64,000 bases of DNA from assembly GCF_900129005.1 (NCBI RefSeq), contig NZ_FQUN01000014.1, positions 1-64,000 of the forward strand, given 5' to 3'. This DNA is from Leeuwenhoekiella marinoflava DSM 3653 (GTDB taxonomy: Bacteria > Bacteroidota > Bacteroidia > Flavobacteriales > Flavobacteriaceae). The translations under genes were made by a program, and so were the position numbers. Shown here one piece after another: positions 36,193 through 46,316 of the stretch; position 1 is the first letter of the stretch; the number at the start of each line of letters is the position of its first letter. The notes below the pieces were generated by a model. It saw nothing but the letters and a program-made list of their open reading frames with translations, searched no databases and was not told the DNA's origin.

Positions 36193-37257
36193 ATGGCAGG
36201 TAATACATTTGGAAAATTATTTACGCTAACCACTTTTGGTGAATCTCACGGTGAAGCTATAGGTGGAATTATAGATGGATGCCCTGCGGGGGTTGCTATT
36301 GATTTGGATTTGGTTTACCGCGATATGGAACGTCGCAAACCGGGTCAGTCTAAGATTGTTACCCAGCGTAAAGAGCCAGATTCTGTAAATTTCTTTTCCG
36401 GGATTTTTGAAGGAAAAACCACAGGAACTCCTATTGGTTTCAATATCGTGAATACCAATCAGAAGTCTCATGATTACAGTCATATCAAAGATACCTATCG
36501 TCCTTCACACGCAGATTATACTTATGATCAGAAATATGGTATACGTGATTACCGTGGAGGTGGTCGCTCGTCAGCTAGAGAAACTGCTAGCCGTGTTGCT
36601 GCAGGAGCCATAGCAAAGCAGGTTTTAAAGGATGTGAAAATAAATGCGTTTGTAGATCAAGTTGGAGAGATACGTATGACAACGCCGTATCAGGAACTTG
36701 ATTTTGATAAAACTGAAACAAATATCGTGCGTTGCCCAGATGAGGCTTTCGCCGAAAAAATGATTGATAGGATTAAAGAGATTCGAAAAGCTGGAGATAC
36801 TATTGGCGGTACGGTGATGTGTGTGATTCAGAATGTGCCGGTAGGTCTAGGAGAACCCGTTTTTGATAAATTGCACGCTGAATTAGGAAAAGCGATGCTT
36901 TCTATCAACGCTGTAAAAGGTTTTGAATACGGAAGCGGTTTCCATGGAGCTTCAATGCTAGGAAGTGAACACAATGATCTTTTCAACAAAGATGGAAGCA
37001 CCCAAACCAATTTAAGCGGCGGTATTCAAGGTGGAATAAGTAATGGAATGGATATTTATTTCCGTGTAGCCTTTAAGCCGGTTGCTACCATAATGCAAAA
37101 CCAACCCACAATTGATAAAGAAGGTAATGAAACCGAAATGCAAGGTAAAGGCCGTCACGATCCTTGTGTGGTTCCCAGAGCGGTACCTATTGTTGAAGCA
37201 ATGGCTGCTTTAGTTCTTGCAGATTTCCTTTTGATAAACAAAGGTTCTAAGATTTAA
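36193..37257 (+). CDS. aroC: chorismate synthase
   Basis: 354 residues, normal length. It is the last common step of the shikimate pathway, converting 5-enolpyruvylshikimate 3-phosphate to chorismate using reduced FMN, in the cytosol. Family signatures: [11 protein letters not shown] at the N-terminus, [17 protein letters not shown] near 118, and FEYGSGF plus [14 protein letters not shown] further on. A near-consensus -7 (TAATTTCG) lies 18-25 bp before the ATG. A strong terminator follows. Monocistronic. Confidence 0.97.
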   Translation: MAGNTFGKLFTLTTFGESHGEAIGGIIDGCPAGVAIDLDLVYRDMERRKPGQSKIVTQRKEPDSVNFFSGIFEGKTTGTPIGFNIVNTNQKSHDYSHIKDTYRPSHADYTYDQKYGIRDYRGGGRSSARETASRVAAGAIAKQVLKDVKINAFVDQVGEIRMTTPYQELDFDKTETNIVRCPDEAFAEKMIDRIKEIRKAGDTIGGTVMCVIQNVPVGLGEPVFDKLHAELGKAMLSINAVKGFEYGSGFHGASMLGSEHNDLFNKDGSTQTNLSGGIQGGISNGMDIYFRVAFKPVATIMQNQPTIDKEGNETEMQGKGRHDPCVVPRAVPIVEAMAALVLADFLLINKGSKI

Positions 37258-37270
37258 TTGAATCTTTAGT

Positions 37271-37314
37271 AAAACAAAAAAGCTTCCGGATTTTTCCGGA
37301 AGCTTTTTTGTTTT
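37271..37314. terminator. strong terminator after aroC
   Basis: Two perfect 20-nt arms (37271-37290 and 37295-37314) surround a 4-nt loop, with AGCTTCCGGA at the core and T-rich ends. Confidence 0.9.
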
Positions 37315-37525
37315 ACGACTTATTTATTTTTCTACAAAATCTACGTTTTACTAACAATTATGTATCAAAAGAAGTCTTAGGCTTAATCTAAATAAGGAAT
37401 TTGTTTATCTTTCACGTCATAGAAAAATCTTCGAGTAAACCGTAAGGGTATTAAAATGTACATTTTTGCTTTCCTAGCAATAATTGAACAGCTAAATCTC
37501 GATAATCGAAAAGAAAACACCTTTT

Positions 37526-38974
37526 ATGAAGAAAATAGCATTGCACTGGAAAATAATTATAGGTCTGGTTTTAGGTATAATTTGGGCTTTAATTTCCAGT
37601 CAGTTAGGATGGAGTCAGTTTACGATAGATTGGATTGCTCCATTCGGTAAAATATTTATCAATCTTTTAAAACTTATTGCGGTTCCGCTGGTGTTGTTTT
37701 CTATAATAAGTGGTGTGGCAAACTTAGGAGACCCTGCAAGTTTAGGGAGAATGGGAGGTAAGACGCTTTTGGCTTATCTGGTTACTACCGTTTTAGCCGT
37801 GGGAGTAGGTTTGTTGCTTGTGAACTTAATAGGTCCGGGTAAGCTTGTAGATGAGCAAAGCCGAATAGATAACCGTATCAGTTATGAGATTTGGGCTGCA
37901 GATGAAGGCTATGAGATCAAAGATGGGGTAAACTACCTTCAGGATCCTAAGTTTATGGATCGTGCTCGTGAAATTTCAGATTTATCCAGAAGCGAACTCA
38001 AAGATGCTTCGGTAAACGACAAGATGAAAACTGCTGATGCTGCGAAAAAAGCGGGTCCGCTACAGCCTTTAGTAGATATAGTGCCGGATAACTTTTTTAG
38101 ATCTCTAGCAGATAATGGTTTAATGCTACAAGTGATATTCTTCGGTTTGTTTTTTGGAATAAGCATGTTGTTTATAGACCCTAAAAAATCAGCTCCTGTA
38201 ACCCGTGCAGTAGATGGAATAATGGAGATCTTTCTAAAAATGGTAGACCTCACAATGCAGGCTGCTCCGTTTTTTGTTTTTGCATTATTAGCCGGTGTTG
38301 TTAGTCAAATGGCCGGTAATGACATCGGTAAAGTGGTTGAAATATTTAAAGGCTTGAGTTGGTATTCTCTTACGGTAGTAGGTGGTCTGGCTCTGATGGT
38401 ATTCGGTATTTATCCACTTATTTTTAAATTTTTTGTGCGCAAAGTATCTTATTTTGGTTTCTTTAAAGCAATGGGACCTGCTCAAACTTTAGCCTTTTCA
38501 ACATCAAGTAGTGCAGCGACGCTTCCGGTTACGATGGAATGTGTAGAAGATAATCTGGGCGTAGATAAAAAAGTAACCAGTTTTGTACTGCCTATAGGAG
38601 CTACTGTAAATATGGATGGTACATGTCTGTATCAAGCTGTAGCGGTTGTTTTCTTGGCTCAATTACATATGATAGACCTAACTATCGGTCAGCAGCTTAC
38701 TATTGTGCTAACAGCGACTTTAGCGTCTATAGGTTCTGCTGCAGTACCTAGTGCCGGTCTTGTAATGCTCATTATTGTATTAGAATCTGTAGGCTTAAAT
38801 CCCGCATGGATTGGTATTATTTTTCCGGTAGATCGTATTTTAGATATGTGCCGAACAGTAGTGAATGTTACCGGAGATGCAACGGTGTCTTCAGTGATAG
38901 CAAAAGGGGAAGGATTATTCAATTATAATCCTAATAAAGAACCCGAGGCAGCCTTTGATATCGATGAGAAATAA
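37526..38974 (+). CDS. dicarboxylate/amino acid:cation symporter (DAACS family)
   Basis: 482 residues with eight membrane helices plus re-entrant loops. It imports dicarboxylates or acidic amino acids with Na+ or H+ at the inner membrane. Seen: the Ser-rich re-entrant motif TSSSAATLPVTMECV, and the substrate/ion motif NMDGTCLYQAVAVVFLAQ. A polar insert of about 75 residues between helices 3 and 4 (around 110-190) is longer than in GltP-type members. A leader of about 150 bp after the aroC terminator holds no clear promoter. Confidence 0.94.
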   Translation: MKKIALHWKIIIGLVLGIIWALISSQLGWSQFTIDWIAPFGKIFINLLKLIAVPLVLFSIISGVANLGDPASLGRMGGKTLLAYLVTTVLAVGVGLLLVNLIGPGKLVDEQSRIDNRISYEIWAADEGYEIKDGVNYLQDPKFMDRAREISDLSRSELKDASVNDKMKTADAAKKAGPLQPLVDIVPDNFFRSLADNGLMLQVIFFGLFFGISMLFIDPKKSAPVTRAVDGIMEIFLKMVDLTMQAAPFFVFALLAGVVSQMAGNDIGKVVEIFKGLSWYSLTVVGGLALMVFGIYPLIFKFFVRKVSYFGFFKAMGPAQTLAFSTSSSAATLPVTMECVEDNLGVDKKVTSFVLPIGATVNMDGTCLYQAVAVVFLAQLHMIDLTIGQQLTIVLTATLASIGSAAVPSAGLVMLIIVLESVGLNPAWIGIIFPVDRILDMCRTVVNVTGDATVSSVIAKGEGLFNYNPNKEPEAAFDIDEK

Positions 38975-39005
38975 TTAAAAAATCTGATTATTAGTGATTA
39001 ATGTT

Positions 39006-39034
39006 TTGTTTTTTCGAAATAATTATTAATTTCG
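39006..39034 (+). promoter_or_regulatory. promoter with overlapping dyad
   Basis: TTG (39006-39008), an 18-bp spacer and TAATTTCG (39027-39034, one mismatch to TAnnTTTG) make a good Bacteroidota promoter. It is overlaid by the perfect inverted repeat TTTCGAAAT (39012-39020) and ATTTCGAAA (39029-39037), a likely operator. Confidence 0.6.
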
Positions 39035-39106
39035 AAAGACCCAATCTATTATAGTTGGCCCTACACGACTACTTGACTTACCATTTATAAACTTAAATGC
39101 GTAAGT

Positions 39107-40231
39107 ATGAAGCATTTTTTACTTTTCTTTTTTATCGGAATTTTACAAGTATCAGCTCAGGTTGGTATTGGTACGACAAACCCTAGTGCTGCTTCTATGC
39201 TAGAGATTAGCAGCAAGTCATCAGACGGAAACTTTAAAGGTTTGATGCCTCCCCGTGTTACAGTGGCTCAGCGTGATTTGATTGATGCTACAGAAGATGA
39301 TACGGGTTTGATGGTTTTTGTAAACGATCTTGATGCTACAATCTTTGGGCTTCAAGTCTGGAATGGTACTTTTTGGGAAAATATCTATTTACTTCAAAGT
39401 TCATTACAACCCACAGAAGTTTCCTTTACACTAACTGAAACTTCCCAAAGCGAAAGTGACGCTGGGATTGACTTAGAATTTAATATTACTAATCCATCTG
39501 CAAGTAATGGATTGACCATTACAGTCGCTGCTTCATCGTATAATGATCTGGTTGAAAGTGTTGCCCAAGTCATAACAATACCACCAGACAGGCAGGTTTT
39601 TAAAGCTATTAGTATTTTTTCTTTAATTGATGACACAGAAGTTGAAGGGAACGAGCATATTGTTTTTTCAATCACTAACGCTAGCGGTGGCTCAGGAGCA
39701 CCGACTATTGGTGTGGATTCTGTGTTTGATTTAACAGTGGTGGATAATGATGTAAGCGTTTGGATTAATGAAATTCATTACGATAATGTAGGTGGTGATG
39801 TTAATGAACGAATTGAAATCGGAGGCTCTGCAGGTATTGATTTAACGGGTTATAGGTTGGTTCATTATAACGGTTCTGGAGGGACGATAATTTCAACAAA
39901 ATTTATCTCTGGAATTATTGTAGAAATCAGTAATGGCCTTGGAGTAAAAAATATTAATTTTAGTAGTTTACAAAACGGACCTGACGCAATTGCCTTGGTT
40001 GATCCATCAGGAAATGTTATTCAATTTTTAAGTTATGAAGGTGAAGTAACAGCTACCGAGGGCCCGGCATCTGGAATGACTGCTACACTATTACCCATTG
40101 ATCAAGACCCAGAGCCATCTATAGGTTTCTCTATGCAACTTACAGGGGCCGGAAATTCATATGAAGATTTTATCTGGGATATATTACCAGATACCATTGA
40201 TGAAATCAATTCAGGTCAAACGTTCAACTAA
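39107..40231 (+). CDS. secreted protein with lamin-tail-like domain
   Basis: 374 residues with a signal peptide (LLFFFIGILQVSAQ). The first 90 mature residues match a common Flavobacteriia secreted module (VGIGTTNPSAASMLEIS, then LMPPRVTVAQRDLI). A Calx-beta-like region covers about 100-205 (EVEGNEHIVFSI, VVDNDVS). From about 220 to 355 it looks like a lamin-tail domain (VWINEIHYDNVG, IDLTGYRLVHYNGSGG). No type IX sorting domain is seen at the end. The extracellular function is unknown. Its stop lies 21 bp inside the convergent dehalogenase gene. Confidence 0.8.
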   Translation: MKHFLLFFFIGILQVSAQVGIGTTNPSAASMLEISSKSSDGNFKGLMPPRVTVAQRDLIDATEDDTGLMVFVNDLDATIFGLQVWNGTFWENIYLLQSSLQPTEVSFTLTETSQSESDAGIDLEFNITNPSASNGLTITVAASSYNDLVESVAQVITIPPDRQVFKAISIFSLIDDTEVEGNEHIVFSITNASGGSGAPTIGVDSVFDLTVVDNDVSVWINEIHYDNVGGDVNERIEIGGSAGIDLTGYRLVHYNGSGGTIISTKFISGIIVEISNGLGVKNINFSSLQNGPDAIALVDPSGNVIQFLSYEGEVTATEGPASGMTATLLPIDQDPEPSIGFSMQLTGAGNSYEDFIWDILPDTIDEINSGQTFN

Positions 40232-40873
40232 CTCAATTAAATTTTTACAGTCGTAAGTAGGTTTTGCAGCAAGCGGATATTTGTACTTTCCGTCTCGTGA
40301 GATGAATGCTGTTTGGAATCCGGCTCGTTGAGCGCCGGTAATGTCCCAGCCGTGAGCGGCCACTAGTAAACTTTCAGAAGCGTGAGTATTCATTTCGTTT
40401 AAAACAAAATCATAAGGTTTCGGGCTTGGTTTAAAAGCACCTGCTTCATCCACACTAAAAACCCTCTCAAAATAAATATCTAATTCAGCAAAGGCTAATT
40501 GCTCCATAGCTACGCCAAGATTTCCGTTTGTCAAAGCGACTAATTGAAACCCCTGACTTTTTAATGCTTTTAACGCTTGTGCACTATCTGTATGTGCAGG
40601 TAGTTTTCTGATAAGATGCAAAACATTGATAATTTCGTCTTCAGGTATTATTTTTTTGAATTTAGCAGCAGTCATTTCAAAAGTAGCCTGAGCAATCTTG
40701 CTAAAGTCTTTGTGGTTTCCAGTTACCGTTTCAACCAAAGAGTAATGGAGTAAACTGCTGAACCAAATGTCAAAGGCTTGCTCATTGCTTAACAAAACAT
40801 TTATACGTCGTGCCAGAGGTTTTAAATCGAGTAAGGTCTCGTTTACGTCAAATAGGATGAGTTTTGGTTTCAA
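40211..40873 (-). CDS. haloacid dehalogenase type II-like hydrolase
   Basis: 220 residues of the HAD superfamily, cytosolic. Motif I FDVNETLLDL (nucleophile Asp near residue 9), motif II ALTNG, motif III Lys in KPSPKPYDFV, and VAAHGWDITGAQRAG, which marks the type II 2-haloacid dehalogenase branch. True dehalogenase activity is not certain. The start codon is TTG. The gene follows the interrupted DUF4139 gene by 9 bp and overlaps the opposite gene by 21 bp at its end. Confidence 0.88.
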   Translation of the reverse strand: MKPKLILFDVNETLLDLKPLARRINVLLSNEQAFDIWFSSLLHYSLVETVTGNHKDFSKIAQATFEMTAAKFKKIIPEDEIINVLHLIRKLPAHTDSAQALKALKSQGFQLVALTNGNLGVAMEQLAFAELDIYFERVFSVDEAGAFKPSPKPYDFVLNEMNTHASESLLVAAHGWDITGAQRAGFQTAFISRDGKYKYPLAAKPTYDCKNLIELVERLT

Positions 40874-40882
40874 AAACTTGAA

Positions 40883-42784
40883 TTAAAGATTGATGTTTTG
40901 ACTTTTAGGATAACGCACTTCATACGAGAAGTTTTTAGTAACCGAAGCTTTTGGAGTGAGTTCTAGTTTCCATTTTAAGATACCGGTTTTCTCGTCATAC
41001 GCAGCATCTGCGGTTTCCTGATCAGAAACTTTGATATCTTTGTTTTGAGAAACCGGAATACGATCTTCTAAAACCATATTAATCACAGAACTTTTATTAT
41101 TCCTAACTGAAATTTCATAAGCCTTTGCCACTACACGAGTTCCGCCTAAGAATGATTTGCTTTTAAAGTTATCTTTCTTCTCACGTTTTACAATGATGTT
41201 AGGATCAATTCCTAAAGAGATTTCTAAACTGTCTGTAGTCGCAAGCGGATTTATAGCTGTCTTGCCTGCGTAGCTTCCTTCAAAATAAATATTGGCTTCG
41301 CCTTGCAGTAAATCATAGCGTTCCCAGTCTGTAACTGTTGCGGTGAGAAATACATTTTCATTAAGCTCTGGAGCTGCATAATGCTGGTAGCTTGCAGGCA
41401 AATTAAATTTGTCAATTTCTATAGTGGTGATGTCTGCATTTGAAACAATCGTATAGCGTTTTTTAATCTCAAAACGGGTATTTGTCAGGCTTTCCTGTTT
41501 GGCTTCAACATTCTCGTTGTAGGATTCTGAATTAATAGTAACTCCTGCAGCTCTTCCTGCTAAAGCACCTACTACTGATTCTTTTTCTTGTGTACCATAA
41601 CCTACAAGTACAACTTCATCCAGCGACTCGTTGTTAGATTCCATTTGAACATTCATCATAGAGCCGTGAATGGGTATAGATTCTGTATTAAAACCCACAT
41701 AAGAATATTGTAGCTCGCTACCGCCATTATTGCTTACCGAAATACGGTATTTCCCATCAAAATCTGTTGTAGTACCATTTGTGGTTCCTGTTTGAGCGAC
41801 ATTAGTTCCCGGTAATGGTGCGCCAGAGTCGTCAGTAACAATACCAGAAACACTTCGTATAGTTGGGTTGTATTTATAATTCGTTCGGTTTACGGCACTG
41901 GTTTTTCTATAATAAGTGTTTACAAAATTGAGATATTTAGGTTGCAAGTCAGGTTTAAAATTATTGGTGTTGGGATCTCCGGTTGAGAGAACCAACTTCA
42001 CATTGTCCCAATCTATGCCGCTTTGTTGATACACATTGGCTTTATAGTTTAGTTAGATAGGGCTTGCGGTACTTTCTGCGCGAATATCGTATAGCGGAAA
42101 CCACCCTGCATTCTGAATGATATACGACAGTTCTAAGTTGAGGTTGGTAGCACGTTCACTTTGTAGTTTTACAGTAATTTCACCGCGTGTTTCTTTTCGA
42201 GAATCATCAAGATTATTCATTTGCTGACGGTAATCATTGATCTTTCGATCTAAGTCTTGCACTTCACGTTTTTGCTTGTAGATGATGTTTTGAATTTCGG
42301 TGCTGCGCTGGCGGTAATACGCACTTATTTGTTTTACTTTTTCCAAAGAAAGATCGGTATTGTCACTATTTATGCGTTGGTTTTCACTGAGTAATTTAAG
42401 TTCACGTTCATAACCTTCAATGGTGTTTTGAATAGAATTCTTTTCGTAAAGAAGTTGGTCTAAATCTGTTTTTAGACTCTCATATTCGGCGGAAACAGTT
42501 TTTTTATCTAGATAATCTAAGTTGAATGTAATTGAAAGAATACTTGCGTCATCAAGCCCTCGCAACTGAATACTGTTTTCTAAAATATCTGGAGAAAGAT
42601 TGTCAAAAACCAATTCGTTAACTCCTGATTGTATACTTACAGATGAAGAACGTTCTACAGTAGCCCCTTGTAAAAAGACCGTGACTTTTTCAATTTTTGA
42701 ATTTTGAGCAAGAGGTTTTTCCGAAGCAATCGATTTTGGGTTGCTAAAAAAAAGGTAAAATAAGAGAAGTGATAGCATTCGCAT
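40883..42784 (-). pseudogene. DUF4139 / mucoidy-inhibitor MuiA-like protein, interrupted by one in-frame TAA
   Basis: One 634-codon frame broken by a TAA at 42053-42055. The two halves (243 and about 389 residues) are in the same frame, and the residues after the stop (LNYKANVYQQSGIDW) continue the normal family sequence. The N-terminus has a signal peptide, a beta domain, and a coiled coil (about 95-185) as in DUF4140/DUF4139 proteins. The second part contains an inserted carboxypeptidase-regulatory-like domain (SGIVTDDSGAPLPGTNV) ending in a SusC-like DEVVLVGYGTQ, then the DUF4139 beta part. A lost Lys, Gln or Glu codon could explain the stop. Whether it is a real mutation, an error, or readthrough is open. 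Confidence 0.85.
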
Positions 42785-42858
42785 GGAAAATATATTTTCC
42801 TTAAAAATAAACGAAAAGTTTAGTTTTAGAATACTTTTACGCGAATGATAGTGATTTA

Positions 42859-43257
42859 TTAATCTAAAAATCTGGACTTAAGTTCTGGAGTGGGAATCAT
42901 ACAGCTTTCTTTTTTGCCAAACCATTTGTAACGGTTTTTGGCTATATAGTCATAAACTGTATTTCTAATGAATTTAGGAACAATCATAAATCCAAAAAGC
43001 AATGGGTAGCCCTTGTCTAAATACTTCGCAATATGCAAAGCAGCAGAAGATTTAACCGACACCTTATCACCGTCAATAAGAACTATAGAGTCTGTTTCTG
43101 CGGGATTGATTTGATGTTTTTTAAGTAAATGCTGACCAGTTTCTCCCTGTAAAGAAGCAAAGCTAAAGATCGATTTAGGATCGTGTTTGATAATGAAATT
43201 AATCGCACCATTACACAGATTACAAACTCCGTCAAAAAGAATGATTTTGGTTTCCAT
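42859..43257 (-). CDS. DCC-type thiol-disulfide oxidoreductase-like protein (DUF393)
   Basis: 132 residues. The family mark DGVCNLCNG (DxxCxxC) is near the N-terminus, in a thioredoxin-like fold of unknown substrate. Later features are FASLQGETGQHLL and DKVSVKSSAAL. Its ATG overlaps the mutS2 stop by one base (TAATG), so it is translated from the mutS2 message. Location is probably cytosolic or membrane-associated. Confidence 0.9.
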   Translation of the reverse strand: METKIILFDGVCNLCNGAINFIIKHDPKSIFSFASLQGETGQHLLKKHQINPAETDSIVLIDGDKVSVKSSAALHIAKYLDKGYPLLFGFMIVPKFIRNTVYDYIAKNRYKWFGKKESCMIPTPELKSRFLD

Positions 43258-45428
43258 TATTTTTTGCGTTGTACCAGTTCTAAAGTATCTACATCCACAT
43301 TAGTTGTGAACATGCCATAATCAACAGTAGCTTTTCCTTTTTCAATTTTATCTATGGTTCCCACAGCTCTACCATCTGGTAAGCGCACGCGATCACCAAT
43401 TTTGAGTGTTACTTTTAGCTTCTCTTTTTCAATTTGAATTTCTTTCTGCTTCTCTACTTTTTTCTTCTCTCTAATGACTTCAACTTTTTTTTCAGCCTCT
43501 TGCTTTACCTTTCTTTCTTTAGCTTTTTGAGCACGTTTTTGCTTGGCATTGAGTTTTTCCCGCTTAGAATTTTCAATCTGTACCACTTTATACAATTCGT
43601 CAAGTAGTAGTTTTTTATTCTTATTGGTAAAAAACTTATCACTTATATCATCTAGCTTTTGACCTAAATAAATCAGGCGTTGGTTACTGTCGTATAATTC
43701 CTGATAGCTTTCTAACTTTTCCTGAATACGCGCATTGGTCTTATTGAGTTCTTGCTTTTGCTTAAGCGCTTCTTGTTCTTTGGTTTTTAGTGAGGTTGTA
43801 GTTTTTGCTAGTTTACTACGCTCTTTTTGAAGATCTGCAATACTCTTGTCAAAACGTATTTTACCACGTTCTACTTTCTTTTTAGAACGATTTATTAGTG
43901 AGTACGGAATACCATTTTTTTGTGCAACCTCAAAAGTAAAAGAGCTTCCGGCTTCACCAACAAAGAGTTTATAAATCGGTTCTAAGGTTCTGGAATCAAA
44001 AAGCATATTAGCATTGGTAATGGCTTCCGTCTCATTTGCCATCATTTTTAGATTGGCGTAATGGGTAGTAATTATGCCATAGCTGTTACGCTCGTAGAAT
44101 ACTTCGAGAAAGGTTTCGGCAAGAGCTCCACCCAATTCAGGATCACTACCTGTACCAAATTCATCAATTAAAAACAACGTTTTATCGTCACATTTCCGAA
44201 GAAAATAGTTCATGTTCTTCAGGCGGTAACTATATGTACTCAGATGATTTTCTATACTTTGATTGTCACCAATATCAGTGAGAATTTTTTCAAAAAAACA
44301 AAATCTTGAATATTCGTGAACAGGAATAAGTAAACCACTTTGTAGCATTACCTGTAAGAGGCCTACTGTTTTTAGAGTAATACTTTTTCCACCTGCGTTA
44401 GGACCGCTAATCACAATAATGCGATTTTGCTCATCTAAAGTAATGTCTTGTGGAAAGGTTTTTTCACCGCGTTTTCTGTTGTTAAGCAGTAGCAATGGAT
44501 GGTAGGCTTCTTTGATTTCTAACTCCCGATCCTGTGTTATTTTTGGTAAGACAGCATCTAATTTTTTTGCATATTTGGCTTTCGCTGAAATAACATCTAT
44601 AGTGCTCAAGAGCTTTTGATAATCTTTAAGCAGCGGTATAAAAGGGCGTACAAAATCAGTCAAAGCTTTTAAAATACGCTTAACTTCTTCCTGTTCATCG
44701 TATTGAAGATTATTGAGTTCGCGCTGATGCGACTGTGTGGCTTCCGGCTGAATATAAACAATACTTCCGGTCTTAGAATTCCCTAAAATTAAACCTTTTA
44801 CCTTGCGACGATGCATCGCTGAAACAGCAAGAACGCGCACATTGTCTACAATAGATTCTCTTATTTCATCTAAATACCCATAAGATGAATAGCTTGATAA
44901 GGCAGATGCAAAACTACTGTTTATCTTTCCTTTCACTTGATTGATTGCACGGCGTGTTTGCTGTAAAAGGGGAGAAGCATCATCTTTAATCTCACCGTAT
45001 TTATCTACAATGGTATTTATCTCATCGGTAAGAATAGTGGTGTATTCAGTTTCTCTTACTGTTTGATAAAGCACCGGGTACACTTCCTGAAATTTTCTAA
45101 AATAGCGCAAATGACTATTAACAGTTTCAGAAAGACTTCCTATTTTTCTAAAACTTCCCACTTCAAGAATCGTGTCTTCAATCCCTAGCATTTTTAGTTC
45201 GTGATCAAGTGCGTCAAACCCGTGATTGGGAATAGGTGTTTCGTGCGTATCAGAGTTGATATATTCCTGAGTTTGGTCAAGAGCAAAAAGCGTTTTCTTG
45301 TAGCTGCTTTTAGGAGCCAGTTTTAAAGCTTTTACCTTTCCCATATCTGTTATGCACAATTCACTAAGCTGTGCGCAAACGGTATGAAATTCTAGATCAG
45401 ATAATGTTTTAGGGTGAATTTTTATCAT
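43257..45428 (-). CDS. mutS2: MutS2 family protein lacking the Smr domain
   Basis: 723 residues. It is a MutS-related ATPase: Walker A GPNAGGKSITLK, Walker B region LFLIDEFGTGSDPELGGAL, and TTHYANLK. An N-terminal core and clamp come first; after the ATPase there is a long Lys/Glu-rich coiled coil (about 515-665). The end is a KOW-like beta part (IGDRVRLPDGRAVGTIDKIE). The C-terminal Smr nuclease domain of standard MutS2 (about 780 residues) is absent. The role could be recombination control or ribosome rescue, as proposed for the family. It is first in a two-gene operon. Confidence 0.92.
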   Translation of the reverse strand: MIKIHPKTLSDLEFHTVCAQLSELCITDMGKVKALKLAPKSSYKKTLFALDQTQEYINSDTHETPIPNHGFDALDHELKMLGIEDTILEVGSFRKIGSLSETVNSHLRYFRKFQEVYPVLYQTVRETEYTTILTDEINTIVDKYGEIKDDASPLLQQTRRAINQVKGKINSSFASALSSYSSYGYLDEIRESIVDNVRVLAVSAMHRRKVKGLILGNSKTGSIVYIQPEATQSHQRELNNLQYDEQEEVKRILKALTDFVRPFIPLLKDYQKLLSTIDVISAKAKYAKKLDAVLPKITQDRELEIKEAYHPLLLLNNRKRGEKTFPQDITLDEQNRIIVISGPNAGGKSITLKTVGLLQVMLQSGLLIPVHEYSRFCFFEKILTDIGDNQSIENHLSTYSYRLKNMNYFLRKCDDKTLFLIDEFGTGSDPELGGALAETFLEVFYERNSYGIITTHYANLKMMANETEAITNANMLFDSRTLEPIYKLFVGEAGSSFTFEVAQKNGIPYSLINRSKKKVERGKIRFDKSIADLQKERSKLAKTTTSLKTKEQEALKQKQELNKTNARIQEKLESYQELYDSNQRLIYLGQKLDDISDKFFTNKNKKLLLDELYKVVQIENSKREKLNAKQKRAQKAKERKVKQEAEKKVEVIREKKKVEKQKEIQIEKEKLKVTLKIGDRVRLPDGRAVGTIDKIEKGKATVDYGMFTTNVDVDTLELVQRKK

Positions 45429-45587
45429 AGTGGGTTGCCTGTTTTAAGGCGAAAACTAAGGTTCTTTAGTTTTAAATTGATTTGTGAAATTTTAGATAAA
45501 GAAATTAAAATAACAGTTTACAAAATGCTATTTTGATCTTTATAATAGTTCTCCATATTTTTAAAGAAAAGCAAATTTAAGACATTC

Positions 45588-46253
45588 ATGAACGTTGACA
45601 TAGATCCCAGCTGGAAAGCTGTATTAACCGAAGAATTTGATAAACCGTATTTTAAATCACTAATACAATTTGTTAAAGAAGAGTACACATCTTTTAGGTG
45701 TTATCCTAAAGGGAAAGACATTTTTAAAGCCTTTGATCTTTGCACTTTTGAAGCTGTAAAAGTGGTGATTTTAGGACAAGACCCCTACCATGGTCCCGGT
45801 CAAGCTCACGGTTTGTGTTTTTCGGTACCTGAAGGAATTAAAACGCCGCCTTCTTTAGTGAACATTTTTAAAGAAATAGAAGCTGATTTAGAGAAGCCTA
45901 ATCCAGATTCTGGTAATTTAGAACGTTGGGCAAAGCAAGGCGTTTTATTACTGAACGCGACGCTTACAGTTAGAGCTCACGAGGCCGGTTCTCATCAGCA
46001 TAAGGGGTGGGAAATTTTTACAGACCGGGTTATAGAGCTGGTTTCTGAAAAACGAGAGGGTGTGGTGTTTATGCTCTGGGGCGGTTATGCTAAAAAGAAA
46101 ATTAAAAAGATAGACACTGCTAAGCACCTTATTTTGACTAGCGGTCACCCTTCGCCCTTAAGTGCTAATAGAGGTTATTGGTTCGGTAATAAGCATTTTA
46201 GTGAGGCAAATAAATATCTGGAAGATTTAGGGGAGAAAACCATCGACTGGTAA
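45588..46253 (+). CDS. ung: uracil-DNA glycosylase
   Basis: 221 residues, normal for family 1. It removes uracil from DNA to start base-excision repair. The catalytic motif GQDPYHGPGQAHGL is near residue 63, LLLNATLTV near 122, and the DNA-binding GHPSPLSANRG near 188 (His). It is cytosolic and monocistronic, with a terminator 10 bp after the stop. Confidence 0.97.
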   Translation: MNVDIDPSWKAVLTEEFDKPYFKSLIQFVKEEYTSFRCYPKGKDIFKAFDLCTFEAVKVVILGQDPYHGPGQAHGLCFSVPEGIKTPPSLVNIFKEIEADLEKPNPDSGNLERWAKQGVLLLNATLTVRAHEAGSHQHKGWEIFTDRVIELVSEKREGVVFMLWGGYAKKKIKKIDTAKHLILTSGHPSPLSANRGYWFGNKHFSEANKYLEDLGEKTIDW

Positions 46254-46257
46254 CAAT

Positions 46258-46293
46258 AAAAAAGCGACTCTATTTAAGGGTAGAGTCGCTTTT
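46258..46293 (+). terminator. terminator after ung
   Basis: AAAGCGACTCTA (46261-46272) and TAGAGTCGCTTT (46281-46292) are perfect complements around an 8-nt loop, just after the ung stop. The symmetric sequence also lies at the end of a short minus-strand frame. Confidence 0.85.
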
Positions 46294-46316
46294 GTTAGGT
46301 TTGATTTGAGGTCGAC

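Noticed and set aside
37456-37650. 64-residue frame overlapping the symporter start
   Set aside because: Out-of-frame overlap with the symporter N-terminus; no family match.
40211-40231. 21-bp overlap of convergent genes as a frameshift sign
   Set aside because: Both C-termini look normal for their families, so a simple convergent overlap is enough.
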